Shown here in pieces: positions 1 through 10,797 of a stretch of 64,000 nt of DNA. Made by a program: the position numbers and the translations under genes. Source of the stretch: Notospermus geniculatus (taxonomy: Eukaryota > Nemertea > Pilidiophora > Heteronemertea > Lineidae); assembly GCA_002633025.1 (NCBI GenBank), contig NMRB01001180.1, positions 39,837-103,836 on the forward strand. Direction: 5' to 3'. The notes beneath the pieces were generated by a model. The model worked only from the letters and a program-made list of their open reading frames with translations, did not search any database and was not told the DNA's origin. Every line of letters begins with the position of its first letter. The stretch's first letter is position 1.

Positions 1-69
1 GGTGCCTAGGTGAAGGTCCGTCATCTGGTATTGCAGCCTGTTTCTGTGTGATGACCCAAGTCTTACACC

Positions 70-774
70 TACAGTGGAACCTGTCTACATTGAACACTCA
101 CGGGGAATTTCGAAAGTGTTCATTGTAAGGGGGTGTTCAATGTACCAAGGATCACCGCGTACTAGGTGGCGTTAGTGACATAATATTAGGGAGGTTTCGC
201 AAACGCCCGGTTAGGCCATACGACGACGTTTATCTATTGTTTGACCAACATAATAGATAAACGTCGTCGGAGGGCCTAACCGGGCACTTGCGAAACCTCC
301 CTAATATTATTAGACCACGTCTGGTTGACTCACTCATTTTCCATAAGTCCCACAAACTCGCCAGTCATTCTGTATGTTCTGACTAAACGGAAGGTCATGA
401 AGTGCACACATTACTCTCTAGACAGCTGTCGACTTCACATTGCTTCTAATCAAGCCTAAACCTCCATGGCTGTTTAAACAAAACCACAATTGATTGTAGT
501 TCACACTTTCACGTCCCATATCAATTTAAGGACCCCTGGGGTGACAAGTAATTAATGCTAATCAAACATTCAGATGAAACAATTGGTGGGTGTTCAATTT
601 ACCAAGGTAAATTTTGCTGACGGGGATTGAAATTACTGTTCAATGTTCAAAGTAGACAAGTGTTCAATGTATGTAATTGAATTTACTGTTAGATCTGGCG
701 GGGAATTTCAAAAGTGTTCAAAGTAGGCAGTTGTTCAAAGTACCAAGGTGTTCAATGCGGCAGGTTCCACTGTA
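70..774. mobile_element. DNA transposon with ACAGTGGAACCTG ends
   Basis: The left end TACAGTGGAACCTG and the right end CAGGTTCCACTGTA are exact inverted repeats, with TA at both borders as in Tc1/mariner-like insertions. The interior repeats the phrase GTGTTCAATGTACCAAGG and variants (GTGTTCAAAGTACC) several times near both ends. I see no transposase frame, so this is a non-autonomous copy. It is interrupted by the foldback element at 181-309. Confidence 0.6.
181..309. mobile_element. Foldback MITE, 58-bp arms
   Basis: The arms 181-238 and 252-309 are near-perfect inverted repeats around a 13-base loop. The outer end reads TAATATTAGGGAGGTTTCGC. The element sits inside the transposon at 70-774 and is therefore younger than it. 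Its terminal GGGAGGTTTCGCAAA is shared with otherwise unrelated foldback elements in this window. Confidence 0.85.
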
Positions 775-1019
775 TATGTGACGCATTCTGTCGGTTTTCG
801 TCAGTCGCATAGCTGGGTTTGTGGGAGATCAGAGTATGGGGATGAGTCCGAATACCAGGGTGTGCCCTTGCCCATGTTGATGTGACGATTCTGTAGCCGA
901 CTTTATCAGTGTCACCAAGATTAATTAACCAATTGTTCCATGTAGAAATTTAAAAGAGTCACAACAGTTCTCTGAGAAAAGAAAAAGAAAGTAAAAAAAG
1001 GGAAAAAAGAAAAGAACTG

Positions 1020-1100
1020 GGACAACTACCGGGATTCGAACCCGCGACCTTTGGGTTACAGGCCCTCCATCTTTGCACTGCGCTAGTCAACAGACTGCTA
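1020..1100 (-). repeat. tRNA-derived SINE head or tRNA pseudogene
   Basis: The minus strand has an A-box-like TAGCGCAGTGCAAAG near 1087 and a perfect B box GGTTCGAATCC near 1040. The acceptor stem does not pair, so this is not a working tRNA. A pyrimidine-rich tail on the minus strand (about 970-1018) follows, as in SINEs. Confidence 0.55.
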
Positions 1101-1267
1101 ACAGGGCGTGTGAATAATCACTACGTTGTTTAATAGGCCCCGTGCATAAATTATCGTAATGCATCCTCATTATGATCTCGCGTTTTCATTGGTTAGAATC
1201 TCTGCTGTGTAAGCAGTGCGAAAACTAAGAAATATTGTACTGTTTACACAGCAACTTGCTGTGCAAA

Positions 1268-1410
1268 TAGTCACGGCGTAATTATTTTGACTCGTGCCGC
1301 CACCTATACTTAGACTAAGGATCCCGGTTTAAACCCAAAGCTGATTCCAGGGGTTGGTAAAGCGCCCGCCATATTGTCAGAAAGCCAACGACCCCTGGGA
1401 ACGAGGTTTC
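1268..1410. mobile_element. Half copy of the 381-bp TIR element found at 40410
   Basis: This stretch matches the reverse complement of about 40410-40550, including the phrases GCCACCTATACTTAGAC, AAGCTGATTCCAGGGGTTGG and CCCCTGGGAACGAGG. Only one terminal half is recognisable; the other inverted end is missing. Confidence 0.6.
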
Positions 1411-1548
1411 GTACCAGCCCCTCATCATGGAAACGTTTATTTTAGTCCGAAGGTCAAATGTATCTGCAAGCCATGTTCTTTGCTGAGGGAGACCATGAAA
1501 TAAATACATGTAGGCTTACCTGTGAGTGTTTCATTTTCTTATTTGCAG

Positions 1549-4500
1549 ATACAAGGAGGTATCATTCTTGCCTCCCTGACCCAAGTCATCATCGGGGCCA
1601 CTGGACTCCTCGGATTTTTCCTCCGGTTTATCGGGCCCCTGACACTGGCACCCACCATCACCTTATCTGGACTTGCCCTCTTTAAAGTTGCCACTATCTT
1701 CTGCCAAGTCCACTGGGGCATCGCCATTATGACCATGGCACTAGTGTTGTTATTTTCGTTGTACCTTGTTCGCATATCAATCCCGCTTCCGGCGTTCACG
1801 CGAGAGCGACGTTGCCACGTGATGCGGTACCCGGTTTTTAAATTATTACCGGTAGGTTTTCCATGAAATCTGCTTCCTCAATATGCAAATCATTGACTCC
1901 CACTCAATCACAACTCATTCACTGGTTTAAGAGCAATGTACCTGCCTGGACGCATCTCGCCTTGGTCAGCATCAGGGCCGTATTTAACTTTTTGGTCCTG
2001 GGGGGCAGAAGACCTTTTTCTGCCCAAAATCCGCATGAAAATCACGTTTTTGGTTGGCTCTGGGGGGGGGCAGCTGCCACCCTGCCCACCCTTTTAAATA
2101 CGGCCCTGAGCGTCAAGGGGCAATGTTTTCGGCTGTCGTCAGCTGAGCGTCCAGGACAACGGGCCTCTTGTTGTTGTGCGCACGTTGCGCGTATCAAAAT
2201 GCATCAGGGTCCGCCAGCGTAACGTGAGTTTGGGAATATACAAAAATGTCTAACGGCTGATAAGGGGCCACGCTGAGTGTTCAGTGTAGTTGTTGAACGT
2301 CACAGTGGCGATGCCTTTATTATATCGCCGTATTCCTTCTTTCAGATTATCCTTGCCATTGCCCTCTCCTGGGCCGTCTGCGCCATTTTGACCGTCTATG
2401 ACGTAGTACACCAAGTGACCCGGCTGATCCAAGCTATAAGACCAGAACTGATGCAAGCATTGCGGTCCTGTACAACACAGACTGGTTTTTCTTTCCGTAC
2501 CCAGGTATGGTTACCTCATCATCACATCTGGCTGCGAGGTCAGTTACGGGTGGTGCGATTTCGCCGTTAGAGAGTTTCCGCAAAGCCCCCGAAACGCCGA
2601 CGCGAAGGCCAAACCCATTGGCCATTGTTCGATGCCACGAAGAGAGCACTAAACAAAAGGATAGACTTTCGCGTTGGCGTTTCGGGGGCTTTGCGAAAAC
2701 TCTGCAAGTGCAACATAATGACACTTAATTAGTCCCATTTCGGTGATTTCATTTCATTTCGTTTCGTTTCATTCCGGGTTTTATCACTAACCAGAGCACG
2801 CGCTGGGACAAGTAGAGATTTCTGCACTCCCCGGCGACGAAAATCAGATTTTCGTTTATCGCATGGCGTGTGCTGTAGGCCCGATCTTTTTCTGAAAACA
2901 ATCATATATCGTTGCTTTGAATAGTTCAATGGGGAACGCCGACCGTCAGTGCCGCAGGTTACATCGCCATGATGGCCGCCACGTTCACCTCAATAGTGGA
3001 ATCCGTCGGCGACTACTACGCATGCGCAAGAGTTTGCCAGGAGAGTCCACCTCCGTCACACGCTATAAACCGAGGCTGCACCGTGGAAGGGTTTTCGGGT
3101 TTCCTGTCAGGGTTGATCGGCGCCGGTGGGGCTACGACGTCTTACAGCCAAAATATTGGCGCAATAGGCTTCACTAAGGTACGTCTATAAACCATGCATA
3201 GGTAATAGTTAGCTCCCATAATAAAAGAATTTAGGGGGATACCGTCTTTCGTCATTCACACAGCACAATGCGCACGAAGACGAAAAGACAGCCGAGACGG
3301 TTAGTTAGTTCACTTAACCGCAGGTGGCAGCAGCGCTGATTCGGAAGCTCGCGAACTGTGGTAGACTGGTCCTCTGCCAGTAGAGTCAAGTCTTGCGAGC
3401 AATGAACATTTGAAAAAGAGTGGTTAATCAGTGGACCATTCACCATCATCTTTGCATCTTGACCCTCCTGGGCCTTCATATATCTCCAGGTTGGAAGTCG
3501 CCTTGCTTACACAATGGCCGGCGCCATCTTTATCGTCTGCGGAGTCTTCGGAAAATTTGAGGCGCCATTTTGACCATGATGCCCACGCCCATCCTCGGCG
3601 CCATTGTCACCCTTGGTTTTGGGATGGTGTCCGCGATTGGTTTATCAAGTCTACAGTTCATCGACCTGGCCAGCTCAAGGAACCAGTTAATTCTAGGATT
3701 TTCCCTCATCATGGGGTTTATGGTCCCGGAGTATATTACCAATAATCCAGGGGCAGTTTCAACAGGTGAGAGAGAACTTGGCCAGGAGGTGAAGGCAGTA
3801 CAGAGCGAGATTCTTCACTGACCTCACAACGTCCACGTGACTAAAAGAGTCGGCCATGTTGGTCGTCAAATGGCCGGCAATGACGTCAAAACTGTCACGT
3901 CATGATATTTTGACGTCAGGATCTCATTGTTGACGCTGTGTTTATGCCGTGACGTCGCTTGACATTTTGACGGCCAATAATGGTGGCATCGTGTCGTCAT
4001 GGGAATGTGTCGTCACGCTGGGATCAGAGGGATGTGATTGATTGATAATAGCTGTACTTACACTGCATTGTACTTGATAGTGCATGATAGGGCTGTTACT
4101 TCAAATGGCCATCGTCCCACTGATGAGAAGTTTAGATCGCTTTCTTGCCACCGCAGTGAAGTCCTAGTGTTGATTGGCTGGATCGCGAATCTGAAAAAAA
4201 CAGTCGAGTGATCTTTTTTCCAGGTGTGATCGAGTTGGACCAGTGTATCATAGTGTTGCTGAACACTCCCATGTTCATAGGGGGCGCCCTGGGCTTTCTG
4301 CTGGACAACACAGTGCCAGGTAAGGGCGGAAACAAACAATGCTTTCGAGCGTTTCCGCTCCAATGGACGGCCGCCCTAAGATAAAAACCTTCAGTGTTGA
4401 GGGCGCCACTTTCGCCTGTTGTGGTTGTCGTGATTCTGTAATAGCCATTGGCTTCTGTTCCAGTCGCTTCGAAGTAACATTTACCATATCAAGCTGTAGG

Positions 4501-4801
4501 AGTTTAAATCAGGCTGTTTTCCACCACCTTCATGATTCTATTAATAATTACAGGCACACATGAGGAAAGGGGCCTAACAAAATGGCGTCAGCAGGTATCA
4601 GAGGGCGAGGTTTTCCCACAAAGAGATACGACGTCATCGGAATCAGTGTACGATTTGCCCTACGTCACATCCTGGCTTCAGAGGCAATGGATCGCAACGT
4701 ATATACCATTTCTGCCTTCGTACTCTAAAAGAGGAAGCTTGTTTTCGTGTCGGTCTTCATCATGTTGTCGGGCGAAGAAAGACAATGATGAGGCGGGTTA
4801 G
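1549..4801 (+). CDS. SLC23-family nucleobase/ascorbate transporter, C-terminal exons, with two frame breaks
   Basis: The exons are 1549-1851, 2346-2504, 2925-3178, 3490-3765, 4224-4319 and 4554-4801 (stop TAG), each bordered by AG and GT. Seen: a membrane segment beginning [20 protein letters not shown], the block [12 protein letters not shown], and the NAT signature [10 protein letters not shown] at 3149-3178. The last exon continues the family block [13 protein letters not shown]. This covers roughly the last two thirds of a family protein. The N-terminal exons are not in the first 1.5 kb and presumably lie upstream of the window. The family moves ascorbate or nucleobases across membranes, with sodium in mammals. 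Exon 2 is one base short after VYDVV (near 2402). Exon 4 has two extra bases after FGKF (near 3556). The gene is therefore either a pseudogene or badly assembled here. Family membership is certain; the substrate is not. Confidence 0.92.
1973..2108. mobile_element. hAT-like non-autonomous element in an SLC23 intron
   Basis: The ends CAGGGCCGTATTTA and TAAATACGGCCCTG are exact inverted repeats, 136 bp apart, with G/C-rich tracts inside. CAGGG termini resemble hAT elements. I see no clear 8-bp target duplication. Confidence 0.6.
2571..2703. mobile_element. Foldback MITE, CGCAAAGCCCCCGAAACGCC family, copy 1
   Basis: Inverted arms AGAGTTTCCGCAAAGCCCCC and its mate flank a centre containing GTTCGATGCCACGAAGAGAG. 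The same arms and centre occur at 4963-5098 (opposite orientation) and 21988-22131. It lies in the SLC23 intron between 2504 and 2925. Confidence 0.8.
2744..2777. repeat. TTTCATTTCG-type simple repeat
   Basis: A short run alternating TTTCATTTCA and TTTCGTTTCG within the same SLC23 intron. Confidence 0.6.
3838..4022 (+). repeat. TGACGTCA-rich repeat family, copy A
   Basis: It shares ordered blocks (GGCCATGTTGG, CAAATGGCCGGCAA, CAAAACTGTC, TTGACGCTGTGTT) with 58477-58667, and in reverse with 61331-61557. It contains two TGACGTCA octamers and TGACGTCG. The terminal repeats are worn away in this copy, which lies in the SLC23 intron 3766-4223. Confidence 0.75.
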
Positions 4802-4962
4802 TTGTGGAAGCCACTCAATCTCCTGCCACATACTCGCTTAAGACATCCAGATCTCTTGTAGGCCTACATGTACAGTTTTCTGTATAACTTAGAGCGAACA
4901 ATAGGTTGCCGGCAAATGGACAATAGGTCACACGTAAACTTACGAGGGCTTCGTGAAGAGAA

Positions 4963-5098
4963 GGTTTTCGCAAAGCCCCCGAAACGCCAACGCGAACGTC
5001 TATCCTTTTGTTCGGTGCTCTCTTCGTGGCATCCATCGAACAATGGGTTTGGCGTTCGCGTTGGCGTTTCGGGAGCTTTGCGAAAACGCCCTAATAAA
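4963..5098. mobile_element. Foldback MITE, CGCAAAGCCCCCGAAACGCC family, copy 2
   Basis: Long inverted arms (GTTTTCGCAAAGCCCCCGAA and mate) surround the same centre as copy 1 but reversed. It lies about 160 bp after the SLC23 stop codon. Its right edge reads CCCTAATAAAGG, so AATAAA at 5093-5098 coincides with the element boundary and could serve as the gene's polyadenylation signal. Confidence 0.8.
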
Positions 5099-5112
5099 GG
5101 CGCTCCTTTGGT

Positions 5113-5256
5113 GAGAGTTTTCTCGCAAGTTGGCTGTCTATGGGCAATTCAACCATAGAAACTATGGGCAGTTATTTGTGTCATTGGCCTCAGCGTCAAT
5201 CGTAAGGACACCAACAATGGTGAATTGCCCATTGAGAGCCAACTCGCGCGAGACTC
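5113..5256. mobile_element. Imperfect foldback element
   Basis: The left arm CTCGCAAGTTGGCTGTCTAT and the right arm ending GAGCCAACTCGCGCGAG are inverted, including the shared GGGCAATTCA/TGAATTGCCC. The loop is about 70 bases. It starts 15 bp after the previous element. Confidence 0.6.
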
Positions 5257-5628
5257 TAGTTTGAATGAGTGCCTTTTAAGGTCCTTGGCCGTCCGTGAAC
5301 AAGGCGCGAATCTGAAGCAGCGCAAACAGGCAACCAGTGAAAAAATTGCCGTCTCTCCTCTAGTAACTGGGAGACCACTTACAAATGATTGATCTTTTTC
5401 AAACACTTCAGAACCTATTACTCTATTGACCAGTCATTGAGGTACCGGCGGACTATCCAGCCTCTGCTGGTACCCCGCAAACACGAAGTTTACCTTTGTG
5501 GTGTCAACTGGGTTCAACATGACTCGCTAATTAGACCGGGACGGAAAACAGCAGGTATATGGAACTAATATGTTGACCCTTTCAAGACTGGATTCTTATA
5601 TTTAATGGCGATATTAATTGCCTACGAC

Positions 5629-6233
5629 CATAAAGGAATCAAACATAAAGGTTCAACTTACAATTTTATAAATGTGGACAGTATCCCAACCGGAACACCG
5701 GGACCAAATCCCGCGAGATATTGCGAGACTTGGGTTTGGGATTTAGTCCCGGAGGAAAAATCACCGACGCCATCTTGAATATCTTATTGCGTCCACTGTG
5801 CGTTTGCCGGATTCCCAAAACAATAAAATATGCCATTATGGGTTTTCTGATGTAAATATGCGAATAAATTGACTTAAATATATTTATTTCATCTGAAATC
5901 ATCATAAATACAATAAAAGTAGCAAATATTTATCAGAGAATGTCATTTCTTTAGAACTACTTTTACCGCGGAAGTAGTTCTTCCACACCGGCGCTGTGAG
6001 GCGCGACGCATCACATAACCCTACGCAGAATGGCGGATTTGACTGTTGTTCGTCAGGGTCACAAACCGACGCAACGTCACCAGGTTTTTTTGAGGCTTGT
6101 GCCCTGTTGTTCAGGTTGGACAGTATCCCTTTGAACCTCAACCAATTTCATTCTGACTCTTCCATATAGAGACAAGACCTTCTGCATGTTTACTGCAAAT
6201 TTTGTTGAATTCCGACTAGTTGATCTTATGATA
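5629..6233 (+). repeat. Dispersed repeat split by a younger insertion
   Basis: Blocks CATAAAGGAATCAAACATAA on the left and CTGCATGTTTACTGCAAATT on the right also occur joined, in reverse orientation, at 56487-56700. That copy shows what the site looked like before 5686-6119 was inserted. Confidence 0.75.
5686..6119. mobile_element. 434-bp transposon with 8-bp target duplication
   Basis: The direct repeat ACAGTATC lies at 5678-5685 and again at 6120-6127. The element ends are inverted: CCAACCGGAACACCGGG on the left, and the right end is the complement of CCAACCTGAACAACAGGG. An 8-bp duplication fits hAT-type superfamilies. The uninterrupted relative at 56487-56700 acts as the empty site. Confidence 0.85.
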
Positions 6234-6386
6234 CAAAAGACTTCTCAGAGCGTTGGTTACTGGAATCAGCCAATCAGAGTGCTCGTTACTCTCGGCTAAA
6301 TAAGCCAATCAGAACGTTTGTTATTGTAAAGGCGCAATTCGGGTTGGAATTAGGTCACATTTTTGGCTCTGCTTAATTTTGACCTC

Positions 6387-7598
6387 AGACTGGTTCCCGC
6401 CTTTGCTTCTCTACTCCCGTCTAATTCCCTGGGCGTTCGACGGTGGCGCTGGCAGTCGATTCGTGTCGTGTCTTTACACGAATAGTCAGTGCCACCGTTG
6501 GAGCCCAGGGAACCAGGTTACTCCCATGGCGCTCATTCCACAGCGGACAGTAGGGCTGACTTCGATTGTAACTCGAGTTGAACTCGGGCGACCCGAGTTA
6601 CAAACGAATTGCAAAATCTACCGGAGTTGCCTAACTTTGCAACAAAGATGGCGTCGAATCTACCCGGCCCGACCAACCCACGACCAATCGAGGGTAGCGA
6701 AAAACCTACTCGTCCAAAATGGCGGCATGTTAGACTGGTACCCGGTCTTCTGATCAGGACAGTGTTCGGTCTCGCGGCATGTGAATCGGACGCGGGATAT
6801 TTTTGTTCAAAAATCGTTGTTCTTGCCAGAAATAAGTGGGGACAGGGACAGGAGCACTTTTGCCCTCGGTTTTGGGAACAACCACGCAGTAAATGGCGAT
6901 GATGATGGCCTGATCATCTTTGGGTACTCGGGCCAAGGCATAAACATTGCAGCCATGGCAACAGGGGTTGTTGGTGTACAAATTCATCGTTACTGGTGAA
7001 TAGTCATTATTTTCATCAAAGATGAAACATATCATCATTTCATTTGCCCTATCAGCTGATTATAGCTGATTTTTGTCTATTAAAAACGCCCGCTAAAAAC
7101 TTGATGTGAACGGCCACATTGGAAATACATGTATTGAACTGACAACAACAACGATTCCGCTAATTTTGGAATTCGATTCGGAACCCAAGTGGCTAACATG
7201 ACATGTACAGCATATCTCACACAAAATAGGCCTATGTATGTCATAATCATGACGGATAATGCGATGCCCACACACGGAGCCATCCTAGGTAGGCTTATTT
7301 GACGAGATTCTGCAATTTATAAAACCGAAGCGAGGAATTCCCGCCATCTTGAAAATGCAACAAGTAGTCCCAAAATTTCCCATGACGCGTTGCGCGCGCG
7401 GTGACAGGTCAGTGCGAGGTAGGAGCGCTACCTGTCGTGACAATGATTCGATTCGGAACCCGGTTAGGCATGCGCATTTTGGTTTTTTGACGTCATAACC
7501 GGTGGCAGATTTTCAACTCGAGTAAGTTGTCGAGTTACAATCGAAGTCAGCCCAGGCTAGCGCCGCGGGAGTAGAGCGACAAAGACGGGAACCAGTGT
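6387..7598. mobile_element. Outer transposon with AGACTGGTTCCCG ends
   Basis: The left end AGACTGGTTCCCGCCTTTG and the right end CAAAGACGGGAACCAGT are inverted, and CTACTCCCG/CGGGAGTAG also pair. The 99-bp element at 16556-16654 has the same ends and is a short relative. Most of the interior is a second element (6553-7553). A small palindrome lies at 6427-6511. Confidence 0.7.
6553..7553. mobile_element. Nested 1-kb element with GGGCTGACTTCGATTGTAAC ends
   Basis: The left GGGCTGACTTCGATTGTAAC and the right GTTACAATCGAAGTCAGCCC are exact inverted repeats 1 kb apart, both followed inward by an ACTCGAG motif. No transposase is recognisable inside. It is inserted within 6387-7598. Confidence 0.75.
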
Positions 7599-8445
7599 AG
7601 TTTGACCAGGTCGCGGCAGCCATTTTTATTAATAGGCGCCACCTAGGATGGTTACTGATGCGTATCAAACATGGGGAGTGTCGCAGTCACAGTATCCAGA
7701 TATCGCACTAAATCATCAAATTACACTCTTACAGCGATATGATTGGGAAATTCCTCCCCGTTTCCTGACTTATGTCACATATTTGATCACTTTATGGAGA
7801 GAAATCCAATTTAGATTGCCGCCCCCCGTCTGACCTACGATTAGTCCCGGACGCAATAAACTCCATGAAGCGTACCTTCCCGTGTTTCACTGCGACCGAG
7901 ACTGGGGAGTCTAGTGCAGAGAAAGTCGTGATCCGTTACGGGATTTTTTTTCTACGCAGAAGCAAAACTTGGGACGTAGTTAATTTAGGTGGCCAAGGCG
8001 TTTTGGCCGTGTATTTCGTGATGGCCGTCCAATTTAAGTGGACAAAATGCAACCCTTTGGCTCATCATAACTACACGAGTCACTGGTTTACGAGCGGAAA
8101 TTGATGTCCTTGTTTGGTATCGGTAAAGACAATGAGGAAACCGCGTGATGACCTTCCGATGGCATAACTCTATCCGCAGGTTGGCGGTGTTGTTGCTTAC
8201 TGAGAACACGAATAAATATTTGTAGGTGTGGAGATCCATTAAATGAGGCAACATGGGCATTAATCTCCAAGGGGTTTGTTCTTTTCTCTTATTTACCAAT
8301 GGTCGTGTGAGATGACATTAGGTAGATCTGATAAAAAACAAAGCAGTCAGACATCGGCCAAGTGTGTTTTACACACAACTAGATTCACGACGTTCCGGAC
8401 GAGTCAACGCTTCTAGACAGTGTCACATAAGATTTGACCGTTCAT
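7599..8445. other. No recognisable feature
   Basis: Short frames occur on both strands, but none has codon patterns, splice sites or a family I can recognise. No repeat shared with the rest of the window was noticed. Confidence 0.4.
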
Positions 8446-8668
8446 CCAATCAGAAACTCAAAAATCTGTTTCACCGAGGCAGTCGTTGCCAACGTGGACC
8501 AATCAGAAATCACAAATCTGTTTCACCGGTGCAGTTGTTGCCAACGTCGACCAATTAGAACCTCACAAATCTGTTTTACCGGTGCAATTGTTGCCAACGT
8601 CGACCAATCAGAAACTCACAAATCTCTTTTACCGTGGTAGTTGTTGCCGAACGTAGACCAATCAGTTT
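8446..8668. repeat. 53-bp tandem array with five CCAAT boxes
   Basis: The unit reads roughly GACCAATCAGAAACTCACAA then a TGTTTCACCGG/TTGTTGCCAACGT part. CCAAT starts at 8446, 8499, 8551, 8604 and 8658, so the steps are 53, 52, 53 and 54 bp. The CCAATCAG core is kept in four of five copies (one has CCAATTAG). Confidence 0.8.
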
Positions 8669-10079
8669 CGGACTTATGAAACGCGTTGGTGCGATGCTCG
8701 CAGACGGCGCGTGCGGCAAAAATCGCTCCTCCGCTGCAAATTTTCCCCTCTCCGCATCCAATACCGGTATCTCACGTATACCTTGGGCATCTCTAACTAA
8801 AAGACGATACCTCATCAGAAATCAAAGACACAACTCACTCCCAAAGGTGGAGAAAAATGATCAAAATACGACTGATGACCGGAGTCACCGCTGGTTTAGA
8901 AATTAGATCATATTGCATTGATGACATCTGGTCGATTCGAAACCGCCGAGGGACATCGCCACAATCAGACCACTCTTAAAAAATCGATCTGTCGGCGCGC
9001 ACTTCCCATTCCAATCAGCAAAAACAATTATGACATTCTCTTATTGTTTTGATCGATCTTTCGCCTTCAAATGACCGCTGGTCCCAACTAGGAGATATTA
9101 GCTCAAGGTGAAACTGGATTCGGAGCCGAACCTTTGAAGCTTTCGGGCAGGTCTGCACTGTGATGAGGTGAGACAAAGTTGGCGTAAACCCGATGTGGCT
9201 GTGGTTGGTCAGGGCTCCGGGGATGGCGAAATTAAACGGCAGATAAGGCAAATTTGATGACATATAGCTCAAACATGAATAGGAAGACTTTGAGGTGATT
9301 GCAGGGTCTAAAATTACGAGTTCAAGGACAACGCGATGTCGACTAGCTCGACTTGAAAGTGCCAGCCTGAAGAAGACTCCGTTTGGGGTTGAAAATTTGC
9401 GACATTTCTGGAGGACGACTCCTTTTATTATATCGACTGTTACTGACGAAGAAAGGTGTTGAAAAATTTAGGAATCTGGGATTTTGAATGAAATCCTAAT
9501 GAATAAAACAGTGCTCGCAATTCCCACTCATTACATTTGACAGCTTTTTATGTTTCTGTCCTTGGCACTTAATGACGGGGAGCCAGTTGTTGATGACGGA
9601 TGAGCAACACGACCAACGCTGATGAAGGTAATACCGTCACGAAAAGGCACAACGACACAAATCCACGAATGAATGAATGATTCCACGGGATCCCGTTCAC
9701 CAAACGTTGAATCAAGTTCAAACAATGAGCCCTTCTATATCATTTCTTACCAAACTTGACTGGCATTTCCGTCGCTTTGAAAACCGCACATCATCGTTTC
9801 GTTTTACTTGAAATCCTATCCTTGTTTTATGCGCACCCATTAGTCCGCATCAAAAAATGGTGTTCCAAGGCAAGCAATGTGCTGATTCCCGTACAAGACC
9901 CCAAGTACCATAATTTAACCCTTTTGCTGACAACGGCAATTGCAATAAAACCAATAAACCTAAGTCAAAGTATGATACTTACCTTTTGTGTTGAACGAAG
10001 GATAAGTGTCACACTTAGACTTATATTAAGTAGTTTTATGAATATGGGCCATGGTGGCTTAAGTTTTATAGGCCTAGAT
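8669..10079. other. No supported gene
   Basis: Apart from a 117-codon frame at 9756-10109 with no recognisable motif, I see nothing that looks coding or repeated elsewhere in the window. Confidence 0.4.
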
Positions 10080-10220
10080 AGTCGAGAGGTTAAGAAACTG
10101 CTCCGTTAACGATAACACTAACGTTAACGCTATTTCTGACGTACATTTGCAATGTAAAAAATAACGTTAACGTTAGTGTTACTGTTACCGTTAACGGAGC
10201 GATTTCTTAACCTCTCGACT
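10080..10220. mobile_element. Foldback MITE with GTTAACG-rich arms
   Basis: The arms AGTCGAGAGGTTAAGAAACT and AGCGATTTCTTAACCTCTCG are inverted. Inside are repeated CGTTAACG/ACACTAACG motifs. The outer AGAGGTTAAGAAA resembles the ends of the AAATCAAACGATAAACG family at 26708. Confidence 0.75.
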
Positions 10221-10665
10221 CTCATTTTCGAAACTCGGCCTCGGCAGTAAGGGTTAACATTGCAGAGGCGAGTGTAATCCGACCATGAAAGTAAGTTCTA
10301 CTCACTAGACACGGTGAAGATAGAATTCAGAGATAACTTAGATCATAATAATAAGATATTAGATTCTTCTGAAATAGAAACTTCTCCCACGAGGTGTCAG
10401 GGGCAATCAGCAGAACGTTTGAGCCCACCGTAAAGCTTGGGTTACTGTTTATTTACAAATATTTGAAATTCAAAATAAAATATGTCAGAATTTCTTTAAA
10501 GTTTTAACGACTTGTGATTGATTTCCCTGGACGCTCGTGAAGAAGACCTGGACACTTAAAGTGAATTGTTCACACTAACAGCGGGCTTAGTTCCAAAATC
10601 TGCCGTTAGGAGGACATCGCCGCGGTTAAAGTGAATCAAACTTTGACTTGGTTTGAATCCTTTAT

Positions 10666-10796
10666 GGCCCCTATTACATAGAAGTATACGGTATACGAAA
10701 ACGCCGGTTAACAAAGGCTTCAAATGGGTTCACGACCGTGAAGCCATTGTTAACCGGCGTTTTCGTATACCGTATACTTCTATGTAAATAGGGGCC
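10666..10796. mobile_element. Harbinger-like MITE GGCCCCTATTACATAG, copy 1
   Basis: Long inverted arms (GGCCCCTATTACATAGAAG, ATACGAAAACGCCGGTTAAC) leave a short centre. It is almost identical to 44664-44793. Bases TAT/TAA flank it, consistent with the 3-bp TWA duplications of PIF/Harbinger elements. Confidence 0.8.
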
Positions 10797-10797
10797 T

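Noticed and set aside
1020-1100. Functional tRNA gene on the minus strand
   Set aside because: A and B boxes are present but the acceptor stem does not pair and a SINE-like tail follows.
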